Shown: positions 6,417-15,023, counted from the stretch's first letter. The stretch is DNA of 64,000 nucleotides from CAG-390 sp045531455 (GCA_045531455.1 JAZSEA010000014.1:29967-93966), one strand, 5' to 3'. Program-made: numbers and translations. Notes: generated by a model from the sequence alone, not told the origin.

Positions 6417-7952
6417 ATGTTCAAAAATATAAAAATGTCTCTTGCCGATCTGCTCGGCAAGGAATATACGAACGCCCTGGTGGCGGCAAATTACGCGATC
6501 GGCGAGCTCAGCCTTGGTGAAGCCTCGGCTCTCGCAAACGAAAAGGTCGAGTTCTACCCCGAGGCGGTTCAGAAAAAGAATTCCGAGATGCTCGCCCTCG
6601 TCGGTAAGCAGGTGATTGAGCCGATGCCAGCCGTAACCGCGGGCGCACCGACAGACTCCTTCCGCAAAGCCGCAAGCCGTGATGCCGCGCCCGTTGCGGC
6701 AAGGGGATATTACCGTGTCGGCGAGGACGGAAAGCTCTACTTCATCGGCAAGAGCGAGCACTACCACGCTTCTCTCGGTCATTCTTTCCCCGGCTATAAG
6801 CTGATCGACCGTGCGCGTGCTCTCGGCATCCCGAATGCGACCCACAACAACACCCGCGGTCATATCACTCGCCTTTGCGAGGAAAAGCTGATCGCGTCCG
6901 TAAACGGCATCGATTGGGACGACTCCGAAGCCATCGAAAAGGTCATTTCTTCAAAAGAACCCAAGGTCCTCAACCGCGTCATCAACCTTGAGACCGGTTC
7001 GCTTGCCGTCGAAGCGGGATTCAAGATGATGCTCGCGCGCTTCTATAAGCTCTCGCCCGAATTTCCCGAGCCCAAATACGCGGGCAAGACCCCCGTTTTC
7101 TTCGTGATGGGCGACAAGGTCGGCGGAGTTACGGCAAATTATCACGGCACGACCACCCTCATTCAGACCTTCCGCGGACTCTGGGACGAGATCCGTGAAA
7201 AATCGGAAAATTCCGAAATTTATAAGGTCGTTCCCGTTTCGATCAACGATATCGACGATTTTGAAGCAAAGATCAAGAAATATAACTCCGGCAACTACAA
7301 GACCGCGGGCTTTATGCACGAGATCATCCTTATGAACTACGGCGGGATCCGTCTTGAGCCGTCCTATCTCAAGCGCGCGCACGAGCTTTGCGCCGAGTAC
7401 GACACGCCCACAATGGTCGACGAAATTCAGTCCTGCATGTGGTATGACGGAATGTTCCAGTTCCGCCTATACGATCTCTCTCCCGATTTCGTCATCATCG
7501 GCAAGGGCTTCCCGGGCGGCGAATATCCCGCAAGCAAGGTCATCACCACCGCCGAGTACGACAATCTCAATCAGTTCGGCGCGCTCGTAACGAACGGTCA
7601 GGAGGAGCTTGCTTCGCTTGCCTACCTCGTAACGATGAAGTTTGCGCTCGAAAACAGAGCGGTCATCGCGGATAATTGCGCGTATTTCGAGGAAAGACTC
7701 AACGCGCTCGTTGAAAAATATCCTTCAAAATTCACAAAGGCGGAGGGTGCGGGACTCCTTGCGGCTCTGCATTGCGAAAACGTTGACGAGGCGAAGAAGT
7801 TTATGGGCGAGCTGCACGAGCGTTGTATCGACGCAAGCGCGCAGATCTATAAGCAGAATTGCCTGCCCGCGGTACTCTTCAAGCCGCCCCTCATCGCAGA
7901 CCGCGACGCCATCGACTTCATCTGCGACGCGATCGAAGAGATAGCAAAATGA
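6417..7952 (+). CDS. Class III PLP-dependent aminotransferase
   Basis: A 511-residue fold-type I enzyme. Residues 189-210 (INLETGSLAVEAGFKMMLAR) hold the Gly-Ser loop that binds PLP phosphate. MVDEIQS places Asp335 against the pyridine nitrogen. IIGKGFPGGEYPAS carries Lys363, the Schiff-base lysine. Class III enzymes transaminate omega-amino or sugar amino groups. The N-terminal 95 residues are longer than usual, with a helical segment of unknown role. It is coupled to the next gene by an ATGA overlap. In this operon a keto-sugar or amino-sugar substrate is plausible; the direction of reaction is unknown. Confidence 0.9.
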   Translation: MFKNIKMSLADLLGKEYTNALVAANYAIGELSLGEASALANEKVEFYPEAVQKKNSEMLALVGKQVIEPMPAVTAGAPTDSFRKAASRDAAPVAARGYYRVGEDGKLYFIGKSEHYHASLGHSFPGYKLIDRARALGIPNATHNNTRGHITRLCEEKLIASVNGIDWDDSEAIEKVISSKEPKVLNRVINLETGSLAVEAGFKMMLARFYKLSPEFPEPKYAGKTPVFFVMGDKVGGVTANYHGTTTLIQTFRGLWDEIREKSENSEIYKVVPVSINDIDDFEAKIKKYNSGNYKTAGFMHEIILMNYGGIRLEPSYLKRAHELCAEYDTPTMVDEIQSCMWYDGMFQFRLYDLSPDFVIIGKGFPGGEYPASKVITTAEYDNLNQFGALVTNGQEELASLAYLVTMKFALENRAVIADNCAYFEERLNALVEKYPSKFTKAEGAGLLAALHCENVDEAKKFMGELHERCIDASAQIYKQNCLPAVLFKPPLIADRDAIDFICDAIEEIAK

Positions 7953-9385
7953 AGATCTACATAGGAATCGACGTCGGTACGACCTCGCTCAAGGCTCTCG
8001 CTCTCGGCGAGAGAGGCGAGTGTCTTGCGACCGCAAAAAGCGCGTATGAGCTCTCGGCGTGCGGTGCTGAGGCTACGCAGAACGCAAACGATTGGTACGA
8101 AGCCGCGGTCAGCGCGATCCGCGAGATCGCGGGAAAAGTCAATGATCTCGGCGAGATACAAGCCATTTCGGTCTCGGCTCAGGGCGGAGCGACCGTCTTA
8201 CTTGACTCATCGGGTAACACGCTGACCCCCGCCTACTCCTGGATGGATAACCGCGCCGTCCGCGAGAGCGAGGAGCTTAAGAATATTTTCGGAGACGAGC
8301 TCTTTTACAGCCGTTACGGTTGGCGAATGCAGCCGAATTCCGACGCGGCAAAGCTTCTCTGGATGAAGAAAAACATCCCCGATATCTATAATAGCGCGGC
8401 GGCGTTCCCCTCAACGCTCGGATTTATCAATCAGAGACTGACGGGAAGGATCGTCGAGGATCCCACCTGCGCCGCTATCCGCCGTCTTTACGACATAAAC
8501 GAGAGAAAGATCAGTCCCGATCTTCTCGATCATCTCGGTCTCCCCGAGGATAAGCTTCCAGAAACGCTGCCGACGGGCGCATTCGTCGGCAATCTGACCG
8601 CAGAAGCCGCCGCTCGGACGGGTCTTTCCGAATCGGTGCGCGTTTATAACGGTGCGCACGATCAGTACTGTGCCTCGATCGGAAGCGGTACGGTCGAGGT
8701 AGGTCAGCTTATGCTTGCCACGGGAACGGCTTGGGTGCTCCTCGGAGTCACCGAAAAGCCTCTTTTCGGCAAAAGCAGGATCTCGCCCTGCATACATCCC
8801 GCGGGCGGATACGGCGCACTTTCAACCGTTTCGGGCATCGGCGCGGCTTTTGAGTGGCTCTCAAGGCTGACAAACACCCCGATACCCGAGCTTTCCGCGG
8901 GCGCAGAGGAGCGAAAAGGCAAAAATGACACTCTCTTCTTCCGTCCCTCGGCGACGGGTACGGGACTTCTGATCGGCGGAAGCGTCGGCGCGCATATTAC
9001 GGGTCTTACGATCGGATACGACAAATACGATCTTGCTCTCGCTCTGATGGAGGGTGCGGCTTTCGAGACCGCACTCGTCATCGAGGAATACAAAAAGAGC
9101 GGTATGAGCGCGCCCCGATCGATCACGATGTCGGGCGGTGCGACCGCAAGCCGCTTCTGGCAGAGTCTGATCGCGGACGTCACGGGTCTTGAGGTCTCGG
9201 CAGACAAGCAGACCGATTCGCCCGCTCTCGGCGCGGCTATTCTCGCATCGGCATCGGATAGCGGAGTCGGAATCGCCAAAGCTAAGCGCGAAACCGACAG
9301 CCGAAAGGCTTCCCCCTCCGAATATTACGAATATTATCAGACCAAATTCAAGGCATACAAAGAATGGCGCAGATCTCATAAGTAA
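7949..9385 (+). CDS. FGGY-family carbohydrate kinase (xylulokinase-like)
   Basis: A 478-residue sugar kinase. It starts with the ATP-binding phosphate-1 strand YIGIDVGTTSLKAL, then SVSAQGG and SWMDNRA (sugar-contacting loop), NGAHDQY with catalytic base Asp238, and MSGGATASRFW near residue 385 (adenosine motif). An earlier in-frame start exists, but the ATG inside the ATGA overlap with the aminotransferase is chosen because the Rossmann-like strand begins right there. It would phosphorylate a ketose or polyol for cleavage by the class II aldolase. The specific sugar cannot be assigned. Confidence 0.92.
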   Translation: MKIYIGIDVGTTSLKALALGERGECLATAKSAYELSACGAEATQNANDWYEAAVSAIREIAGKVNDLGEIQAISVSAQGGATVLLDSSGNTLTPAYSWMDNRAVRESEELKNIFGDELFYSRYGWRMQPNSDAAKLLWMKKNIPDIYNSAAAFPSTLGFINQRLTGRIVEDPTCAAIRRLYDINERKISPDLLDHLGLPEDKLPETLPTGAFVGNLTAEAAARTGLSESVRVYNGAHDQYCASIGSGTVEVGQLMLATGTAWVLLGVTEKPLFGKSRISPCIHPAGGYGALSTVSGIGAAFEWLSRLTNTPIPELSAGAEERKGKNDTLFFRPSATGTGLLIGGSVGAHITGLTIGYDKYDLALALMEGAAFETALVIEEYKKSGMSAPRSITMSGGATASRFWQSLIADVTGLEVSADKQTDSPALGAAILASASDSGVGIAKAKRETDSRKASPSEYYEYYQTKFKAYKEWRRSHK

Positions 9386-9407
9386 ATGATCATAAAAGGA
9401 GTAGAAA

Positions 9408-11423
9408 ATGAAAAAGGCATTATTGATATCTTTACTGATACTTGTACTTGTGGCTTTGGTGGCGTGTGAAGCTACTCCTACACCCGAGCCCGAGGTAACG
9501 TCGGGAGACACAACTCCCGAAGCCGCTGACACGACCGAGCACGTACACGAATACACCGACGAGCTCAAGGCTCCGACCTGCACCGAGCCGGGATATTTCG
9601 AGCGCAAATGCTCCTGCGGTGACGTTCAGAGGACGGATACCTCGCCCAAGGGTCACACCTACGGCGCGTGGGAGGTCCTGAATGCGCCCACCTGCAATGC
9701 GGACGGCAAGCGCACGGCTGCCTGCACGGTTTGCGGCGAGAAGACCGAGGAGGTCATCCCCGCGGGCGAAACTACTCTTGACGGCAAAAAAATAATGTTC
9801 GCGGGCAACTCGCTCCTTTACTACGGCGAGGTCGTTATAAACGACTCCGGCAGTCCCACGCAGTCAAAGGGAGTTTTCGAGAAGATCGCCGAGACTTTCG
9901 GCGACAAGGTGAAGGTCACCAACTTCACTTACGGAAGCGCGGGATTTACCGACGGCAGAGACAAGGCGTCGACCGATGGAATTCCTTCAAGCTATAAGGA
10001 TTACGGTCTCTATCAGCTGATGCTCGAGCTCCATCCGAACCACTACGGCAACAAGGACGGTCGAGAAATGGACTCCTTCTACGACCAGGACGTCGTAGTC
10101 TTCCAGCAGAGAGGCGCGTCGATCGCGGATTCCTACGAGCAGGTTATGAAGATAGCCGCGCTTTTCCCCGAGGACACGCAATTTGCGGTTGTGATCACAC
10201 ATTATGACACTAAAAATACCTCCACAAGCACGGCTCTGAAGAAGACGCTCGCCGACGGCTGGACCGTCATTCCCGCGGGCGATCTCGTCACCGATCTCTG
10301 GAACGGCAGGATCAAGGACTCCGAGTTCAAGTATACCAAAAACGATTTCGTCATCACGAAGGACAACGTCCACCCGAACTATCTGACGGGATATATCAAG
10401 GCTCTGATGACCTATTGCGCGCTGACAGGTCGCTCCGCGGAGGGAGTTGATTACTCCTTTGTCAACCGCTCGACCTCCTATTATACAAGCGCGGCTGAAA
10501 CGCAGTTCGAGGACGTTCTCGCATCCTCCACCGAAATGCTCCGAATCCAGAATCTTATCGACAGTTATATCGTCAAGGCGGGTAACAAGCCCGCGGCGGC
10601 ACATTCATATACCGAATGGAAGGAGATCTCCGCAGCCACCTGCACAAAGGCGGGCGAGAGGACCCGTGAGTGCACCGCTTGCGGCAAAAAGGAGAGCGTG
10701 ACCTTCACCCTTTCTCACAGCTACGGCGAATGGAAGGTCGCAACCCCCGCAACCGCCTCCGCCAAGGGCGTAAAGGAGCGCGCCTGCACTCTTTGTGGTG
10801 AAAAGCAAACGAAGAATTACACCTTCAATCTCCTTTACGGCAAGTCGCTCGCAAAGACAGAGTCCTTTGGTCTTTCAACGATCTCGAATCCCACAAATCA
10901 GACAGACGGAAAATACGTTTATAATAAGGATTCAAAATCGACCTACACCGATTTCAAGATGACCTTCTCGAAGTCGCAGTGCGCCGATTACACCTCGATC
11001 TCACAGCTTTACGATGCAAAGGGTCAGCTTTCGGCTGACGGCAAGTATCTTTGCGGCTTTTGGTTCGAGCTTGACGAGGCAGCGCGGATCGATTCCTTCA
11101 CGCTCTATAACAGCGGCGTGACCTACGATATCGACGGCTTTGATATCCTCGTCAGTATGGACGGCGAAAACTGGACGGTCGCATATTCGGGCGAAAAGCT
11201 CGCGTCGGGTCTGAAATACGAAAAGGTCGACGCGACCACGAATAAGCTCACCGCCTCCTTCGGGGCAGTCGAGACGAAGTACGTTATGTTCGCGCTGACC
11301 GCTCCGAGAAGCCGCGATGGCTCGGGCGTTGCCGCGTTCAACGAAAAATACGGCGTCACGGCAGAGGTCAATGCAAATCCCCACTACTTCCGCATAGTTG
11401 AATTTGAAATTTACGAAGCATAA
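9408..11423 (+). CDS. Secreted lipoprotein: SGNH-like domain, Cys-pair repeats, F5/8C-like C terminus
   Basis: A 671-residue surface protein. The signal peptide ends in lipobox LVAC with lipidated Cys20. After a Thr/Pro/Glu linker come two short repeats with paired cysteines (C-x2-C-G, residues about 47-120), a pattern seen in clostridial surface proteins. Then comes an SGNH/GDSL-like domain starting IMFAGNSLLYYG and carrying the late Asp/His motif KDNVHPNY. Two more Cys-pair repeats (about 395-465) follow, and then a discoidin/F5-8C-like beta-sandwich. It probably binds and trims a glycan ester outside the cell, feeding the downstream pathway. The ester-hydrolase role is an inference. Confidence 0.75.
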   Translation: MKKALLISLLILVLVALVACEATPTPEPEVTSGDTTPEAADTTEHVHEYTDELKAPTCTEPGYFERKCSCGDVQRTDTSPKGHTYGAWEVLNAPTCNADGKRTAACTVCGEKTEEVIPAGETTLDGKKIMFAGNSLLYYGEVVINDSGSPTQSKGVFEKIAETFGDKVKVTNFTYGSAGFTDGRDKASTDGIPSSYKDYGLYQLMLELHPNHYGNKDGREMDSFYDQDVVVFQQRGASIADSYEQVMKIAALFPEDTQFAVVITHYDTKNTSTSTALKKTLADGWTVIPAGDLVTDLWNGRIKDSEFKYTKNDFVITKDNVHPNYLTGYIKALMTYCALTGRSAEGVDYSFVNRSTSYYTSAAETQFEDVLASSTEMLRIQNLIDSYIVKAGNKPAAAHSYTEWKEISAATCTKAGERTRECTACGKKESVTFTLSHSYGEWKVATPATASAKGVKERACTLCGEKQTKNYTFNLLYGKSLAKTESFGLSTISNPTNQTDGKYVYNKDSKSTYTDFKMTFSKSQCADYTSISQLYDAKGQLSADGKYLCGFWFELDEAARIDSFTLYNSGVTYDIDGFDILVSMDGENWTVAYSGEKLASGLKYEKVDATTNKLTASFGAVETKYVMFALTAPRSRDGSGVAAFNEKYGVTAEVNANPHYFRIVEFEIYEA

Positions 11424-11434
11424 GAGGTAACAGA

Positions 11435-12457
11435 ATGTTTGGAGTACAGTTAACAGACTACGATAAAAAGGTTTATGAAGAAAAGCTCGCGGATTTTCTG
11501 CCCGAGAAGATAATCGACGCGCACGCGCACGTCTGGACCGACGGAATGAAGCGCAAAAAGCCCGAGGAGCGCAAGGGATGCGTCAGCTGGACCGAGCTCG
11601 TCGCGCCGAATATGACCTATGAGGACATCGGCGAGACCGCGCGCAATATCTTCCCCGGCAAAAAGGTCACCTCGCTCATTATGGGCTCGCCCACCTGCTA
11701 CCTTGATAAGGTCAACGGCTACGTCACCGAGCTTATCAGGAATCAGGGCGCACACGGACTTTACTGCACGTCATACAAGACCACAAAGCGCGATATTATC
11801 AACGCAATGGCGCAGGGATATCTCGGAATCAAGCCCTATCAGGCAAATTGCGCACCCTATATCCCCGCCGCAGAGATCAGGATCTTCGATTTTCTCCCCC
11901 ACGAGCATCTCGAAATCATGAACGAGCTCGGCGGAATCGTCATTCTCCATATTCCGCGCTCGATGAGACTCCGCGACCCCGTAAACCTGGCGCAGATGGC
12001 TGAGATCGACGAAAGATACCCGAACGCGAAGGTCATCATCGCCCACGTCGGCAGAGCATACGTCTATGAGGACATCGGCGACGCCTTTGACGTCATCAAA
12101 AAGACCAAGAATCTCTATTACGATTTCTCCGCTAACGTCTATGACTACGCAATGGAGCGGCTGATCGACGCCGTCGGACCCGAGAGAGTTCTTTACGGCT
12201 CGGATATGCCCTACACCAAGATGCGTATGTACCGCATCAATGACGGCGGCAAGTACGTAAACGTCGTTCCGCGCGGACTTTACGGCGACGTTTCGGGCGA
12301 CAAGCAGATGCGCGAGACCGACGAAAGCGATATTACCCTCTTCATCTATGAGGAGCTTCTCGCATTCCGCCGTGCCGCAGAAAAGCTCGGTCTGACACGG
12401 GAAGACGTCAGCAATATTATGTACGGCAACGCCGCGCGTTATCTCAACATCAAATAA
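11435..12457 (+). CDS. Amidohydrolase family protein (Amidohydro_2)
   Basis: A 340-residue metal-dependent TIM-barrel hydrolase. IDAHAHVW gives metal ligands His30 and His32 in the first strand. ILHIPRS (His172), IIAHVGR (His204) and LYGSDMPY (Asp257) complete the set. The group acts on lactones, acids or amides and includes decarboxylases and lactonases. In a sugar-oxidation operon a lactonase-type step after the Gfo/Idh dehydrogenase would fit, but this is not shown. It lies 11 bp after the lipoprotein and 16 bp before the isomerase. Confidence 0.85.
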   Translation: MFGVQLTDYDKKVYEEKLADFLPEKIIDAHAHVWTDGMKRKKPEERKGCVSWTELVAPNMTYEDIGETARNIFPGKKVTSLIMGSPTCYLDKVNGYVTELIRNQGAHGLYCTSYKTTKRDIINAMAQGYLGIKPYQANCAPYIPAAEIRIFDFLPHEHLEIMNELGGIVILHIPRSMRLRDPVNLAQMAEIDERYPNAKVIIAHVGRAYVYEDIGDAFDVIKKTKNLYYDFSANVYDYAMERLIDAVGPERVLYGSDMPYTKMRMYRINDGGKYVNVVPRGLYGDVSGDKQMRETDESDITLFIYEELLAFRRAAEKLGLTREDVSNIMYGNAARYLNIK

Positions 12458-12473
12458 GAAAGGATTACGAATT

Positions 12474-13871
12474 ATGAAAAAGGTTAAAATCGGTTTTCTT
12501 CCTCTTTATATAAAGCTTTATGACGACTGCGGAAGCGGTGCTATCGGCAGACCGAGGCTCGAGCCCTTCTATGAAAGACTCGCCTGTGAGCTTGAAGCGC
12601 GCGGATTTGAGGTCATTCGCAATGAATTCTGCCGTATCAAGCCCGAATTTGCGGCTGCTGTTGAAAAATTCGAGAATGCGGGCGCGGATTGCATCGTCAC
12701 CTGGCACGCGGCGTACTCTCCCTCGCTTGAATCGATCGATGCCCTTGCGGGCACCGAGCTACCCATCATAGTCCTCGACACCACCGAGACCTACGATTTC
12801 AGCCCCGCGCAGAAGCCTACCGAGATCAGCTTCTGCCACGGAATCCACGGCGTTATGGATATGTGCTCCCTGCTCCGTCAGCGCGGAAAGTCATATGCCG
12901 TTTGCGCGGGTCATATCGAACATTCCGACGTGCTCAATAAGGTTTCGGGCTACGTTAAAGCCGCTTGCGCGGCACGCGCTCTCTCGGGAAGCCGCGCGGG
13001 CTCTATCGGCGGCTCCTTTGACGGCATGGGCGACTTCCTCATCGACGACGAGACCCTGCTTTCCCGCTTTGGCGTAAGCGCGGTCTATCCAGAGGCGGGC
13101 GAGCTCGATGCTCTCCGCGAATCTCTCACCGATGCAGAGGTCGAGGCTGAGATGAAGGAAAACAACGAGCTCTTCTATGAGATCGAGCCCGTTGATGCCG
13201 AGGCGCACGCCGAGACGGTCCGCAACTGCCTCGCGATCCGTAAATTCATCGAAAAACACAGTCTTGATGCCTTCACCGTCAATTTCCGCAAGATCGGCGG
13301 CGAGAGCGGAATCCGTGCAATGCCCTTCATCGAGGCTTGCAAGGCGATGTCCCGCGGCACGGGCTATGCGGGCGAGGGCGATATTCTGACCGCATCCCTC
13401 GTCGGCGCACTGCTCAAGTCATATGAGGGCGCGACCTTCGCCGAGATCTTCTGCCCCGACTGGAAGAACGGCTCGCTTCTGATCAGCCATATGGGTGAAT
13501 ATAACCTCGCGCTTACAAAGGCAAAGCCGGGAATGAAGAAGATCAAATTCATCTACGGCGAAAATACCCTCGATCCCGTGGTTTCTTACGGCTGCTACCG
13601 CGCGGGTAAGGCTACCTTCATCAATCTTTATAAGAGCGAGGAGGGCTACAAGCTCTTCATTTCGCCGATCGAAATGCTCGACGTACCGACCGACGTTTTT
13701 GAGGAGAAGGTAAGAGGCTGGTTCAAGCCCGCCTCCCCCCTGCCCGAGTTCCTCGAGAAGCTCAGCAACGCCGGCGCGACCCACCACAGCGCGATCATCT
13801 ACGACGCAACCGTCGACCAGATGAAGTATTTCGCCTCCCTCCTCGGTCTGCCCACCGTGGTTGTGGAGTGA
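12474..13871 (+). CDS. L-fucose/L-arabinose isomerase-like protein
   Basis: A 465-residue protein with the fucose-isomerase-like fold. The N-terminal part (KIGFLPLY ... YERL) is Rossmann-like. The C-terminal catalytic part has GTGYAGEGDILTA with the metal-binding Glu, and SHMGEYN with the second acidic ligand. It would interconvert an aldose and a ketose with Mn(II). It is the last gene of the operon, followed by a terminator. Isomerase, kinase and aldolase together outline aldose to ketose to ketose phosphate to DHAP. Lengths and motifs fit the general family, not true FucI or AraA. Confidence 0.82.
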   Translation: MKKVKIGFLPLYIKLYDDCGSGAIGRPRLEPFYERLACELEARGFEVIRNEFCRIKPEFAAAVEKFENAGADCIVTWHAAYSPSLESIDALAGTELPIIVLDTTETYDFSPAQKPTEISFCHGIHGVMDMCSLLRQRGKSYAVCAGHIEHSDVLNKVSGYVKAACAARALSGSRAGSIGGSFDGMGDFLIDDETLLSRFGVSAVYPEAGELDALRESLTDAEVEAEMKENNELFYEIEPVDAEAHAETVRNCLAIRKFIEKHSLDAFTVNFRKIGGESGIRAMPFIEACKAMSRGTGYAGEGDILTASLVGALLKSYEGATFAEIFCPDWKNGSLLISHMGEYNLALTKAKPGMKKIKFIYGENTLDPVVSYGCYRAGKATFINLYKSEEGYKLFISPIEMLDVPTDVFEEKVRGWFKPASPLPEFLEKLSNAGATHHSAIIYDATVDQMKYFASLLGLPTVVVE

Positions 13872-13936
13872 ATCGGACATCAAAATTAAGACGAATAAAT
13901 ACTGAATTTATCATCGTCATCGTAAAGTAAATAACA

Positions 13937-13973
13937 AAAACAGGTCATTTTCAGTTGAAATGACCTGTTTTTT
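13937..13973 (+). terminator. Terminator of the sugar operon
   Basis: Stem aaaacaggtcattt / aaatgacctgtttt with a short loop and a T-run, 65 bp after the isomerase stop codon. Confidence 0.85.
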
Positions 13974-13983
13974 GATAATGATA

Positions 13984-14080
13984 GGATTCAGAGCCTCTGT
14001 TTGCGCGCATAATCGGGCACGAGAGTGATATGCGACGGTAGCGCGCAAATTATAGGTGTTGCGGAGCAACACCTAGAGGT
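13984..14080 (-). repeat. tRNA-associated repeat, copy 1
   Basis: Left part GGATTC-A-GAGCC; then TTTGCGCGC and GCGCGCAAA enclosing a conserved 32-nt segment (ataatcgggcacgagagtga...); then a hairpin AGGTGTTGC-gga-GCAACACCT; then agaggt. The strand is arbitrary. It is followed by attgtatttatca and gctgcccgata, the latter resembling the 3' end of the nearby tRNA-Arg gene. Confidence 0.8.
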
Positions 14081-14115
14081 ATTGTATTTATCATAAAATT
14101 TAAAGCTGCCCGATA

Positions 14116-14213
14116 GGATTTCAGAACCTCTATTTGCGCGCATAATCGGGCACGAAAGTGATATGCTGTGGTAGCGCGCAAATTTTTGATGTCGCAAAGC
14201 GACATCAAGAGGT
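14116..14213 (-). repeat. tRNA-associated repeat, copy 2
   Basis: Same plan as copy 1, 132 bp further on. The TTTGCGCGC...GCGCGCAAA frame is kept. The second hairpin has a different but still perfectly paired stem, TGATGTCGC-aaa-GCGACATCA. Confidence 0.8.
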
Positions 14214-14245
14214 ATTGTATTTATCAAAACTAAAACTGCCCGATA

Positions 14246-14352
14246 GGATTTCAGAACCTCTATTTGCGCGCATTATTGGGCGTGAAAGTGAAATGCGGCG
14301 GTAGCGCGCAAATTTTTGATGTCGCTTTGCGACATCAAGAGGTTCTGAATCC
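14246..14352 (-). repeat. tRNA-associated repeat, copy 3
   Basis: Complete copy, 130 bp from copy 2, ending in agaggttctgaatcc, the inverted partner of its left end. The hairpin is TGATGTCGC-ttt-GCGACATCA: the loop differs from copy 2 and the stem is identical. Confidence 0.8.
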
Positions 14353-14364
14353 ATATAACAAACG

Positions 14365-14405
14365 AATAATAAATGGGATAGCCTTTGGCTATCCCATTTA
14401 TTATT
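14365..14405. terminator. Terminator of the tRNA-Arg gene
   Basis: A perfect 19-bp stem (aataataaatgggatagcc and its complement) with loop ttt, directly after the tRNA 3' end on the minus strand. The AT-rich outer stem makes it bidirectional. Confidence 0.85.
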
Positions 14406-14481
14406 GGCCTGCCCGATAGGATTTGAACCTACGGCCTTCAGAGTCGGAGTCTGACGCGCTATCCAGCTGTGCCACGGGCAG
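14405..14481 (-). tRNA. tRNA-Arg, anticodon CCG
   Basis: A cloverleaf can be folded by eye. Acceptor CTGCCCG pairs with CGGGCAG. The D-arm contains AGCTGGATA. Anticodon stem TCAGA/TCTGA encloses loop CTCCGAC, giving anticodon CCG (codon CGG, Arg). The T-arm contains GGTTCAAATCC. The CCA end is encoded (14405-14407). One A-C mismatch is seen in the D stem. Confidence 0.93.
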
Positions 14482-14493
14482 ATGTACTTAAAT

Positions 14494-14522
14494 ATTATAC
14501 AACGGGAAAGGCAAAAAGTCAA
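14494..14522 (-). promoter_or_regulatory. tRNA-Arg promoter
   Basis: Minus strand TTGACT (14517-14522), 17-bp spacer, TATAAT (14494-14499), 12 bp before the tRNA 5' end. Confidence 0.85.
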
Positions 14523-14585
14523 GTCCTTTTTGTCGATTGGAAAGCATATATGCCGACCGATTAGAGATCTTTTTGAAAAAATCTA

Positions 14586-14614
14586 TTGACAAACCGCCGC
14601 ATGTATGATATAAT
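14586..14614 (+). promoter_or_regulatory. tRNA-Pro promoter
   Basis: TTGACA (14586-14591), 17-bp spacer, TATAAT (14609-14614). Perfect consensus, 18 bp before the tRNA 5' end. Confidence 0.9.
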
Positions 14615-14632
14615 ATATTGCTGATAAAATTA

Positions 14633-14709
14633 CGAGATGTGGCTCAGTTTGGTAGAGCGCTACGTTCGGGACGTAGAAGTCGCAGGTTCGAATCCTGTCA
14701 TCTCGACCA
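14633..14709 (+). tRNA. tRNA-Pro, anticodon CGG
   Basis: Acceptor CGAGATG pairs with CATCTCG. The D-arm has CTCAGTTTGGTAGAG. Anticodon stem CTACG/CGTAG encloses loop TTCGGGA, giving anticodon CGG (codon CCG, Pro). The T-arm has GGTTCGAATCC. CCA is encoded at 14707-14709. All stems pair. Confidence 0.95.
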
Positions 14710-14750
14710 AAAAGATAAGGGATTGCCTAAAGGCAATCCCTTATCTTTTT
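14709..14750 (+). terminator. tRNA-Pro terminator
   Basis: A 19-bp perfect stem (aaaaagataagggattgcc and complement) with loop taaa and T5 at the end, abutting the encoded CCA. Confidence 0.9.
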
Positions 14751-14765
14751 CGCCGATCTGCCAAC

Positions 14766-14870
14766 GGATTCGAAACCTCTAGGTGTTGCTTGCAACACCT
14801 ATAATTTGCGCGCTATCGCCGCATATCACTCTCGCACCCAATTATGCGCGCAAATAGAGGTTCCGAATCC
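14766..14870 (+). repeat. tRNA-associated repeat, copy 4 (inverted)
   Basis: Same element in the opposite orientation to copies 1-3. The ends are complete inverted repeats: ggattcgaaacctcta and tagaggttccgaatcc. Hairpin AGGTGTTGC-tt-GCAACACCT and the GCGCGCAAA frame are kept. It lies just past the tRNA-Pro terminator. Confidence 0.8.
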
Positions 14871-14998
14871 TGTCGGACGTTATTTCATTGCTATACGAAA
14901 GTGTTTTCTGCCGAAAAATGCAAAAATTTTGCGCGGCTTTTTATCCAAGGATGATATCCTATAACTCCGCTTATTATAAATTGGGACCTCCCTCCCGC

Positions 14999-15023
14999 CC
15001 TCCCTCCGTGAACCGGAGGGAGG
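14999..15023. repeat. cctccctcc hairpin fragment
   Basis: Stem cctccctcc / ggagggagg with a 7-nt loop. The same wording occurs in palindromic element A (around 648-675 and 885-905), so this is probably a fragment of that repeat family. The remainder of 14871-15071 shows no gene or other clear element. Confidence 0.45.

Noticed and set aside
13984..14352. Regularly spaced repeats as a CRISPR array
   Set aside because: The period is 130-132 bp, the repeated part is about 100 bp with internal hairpins, one copy is inverted beyond the tRNAs, and no cas genes are present.
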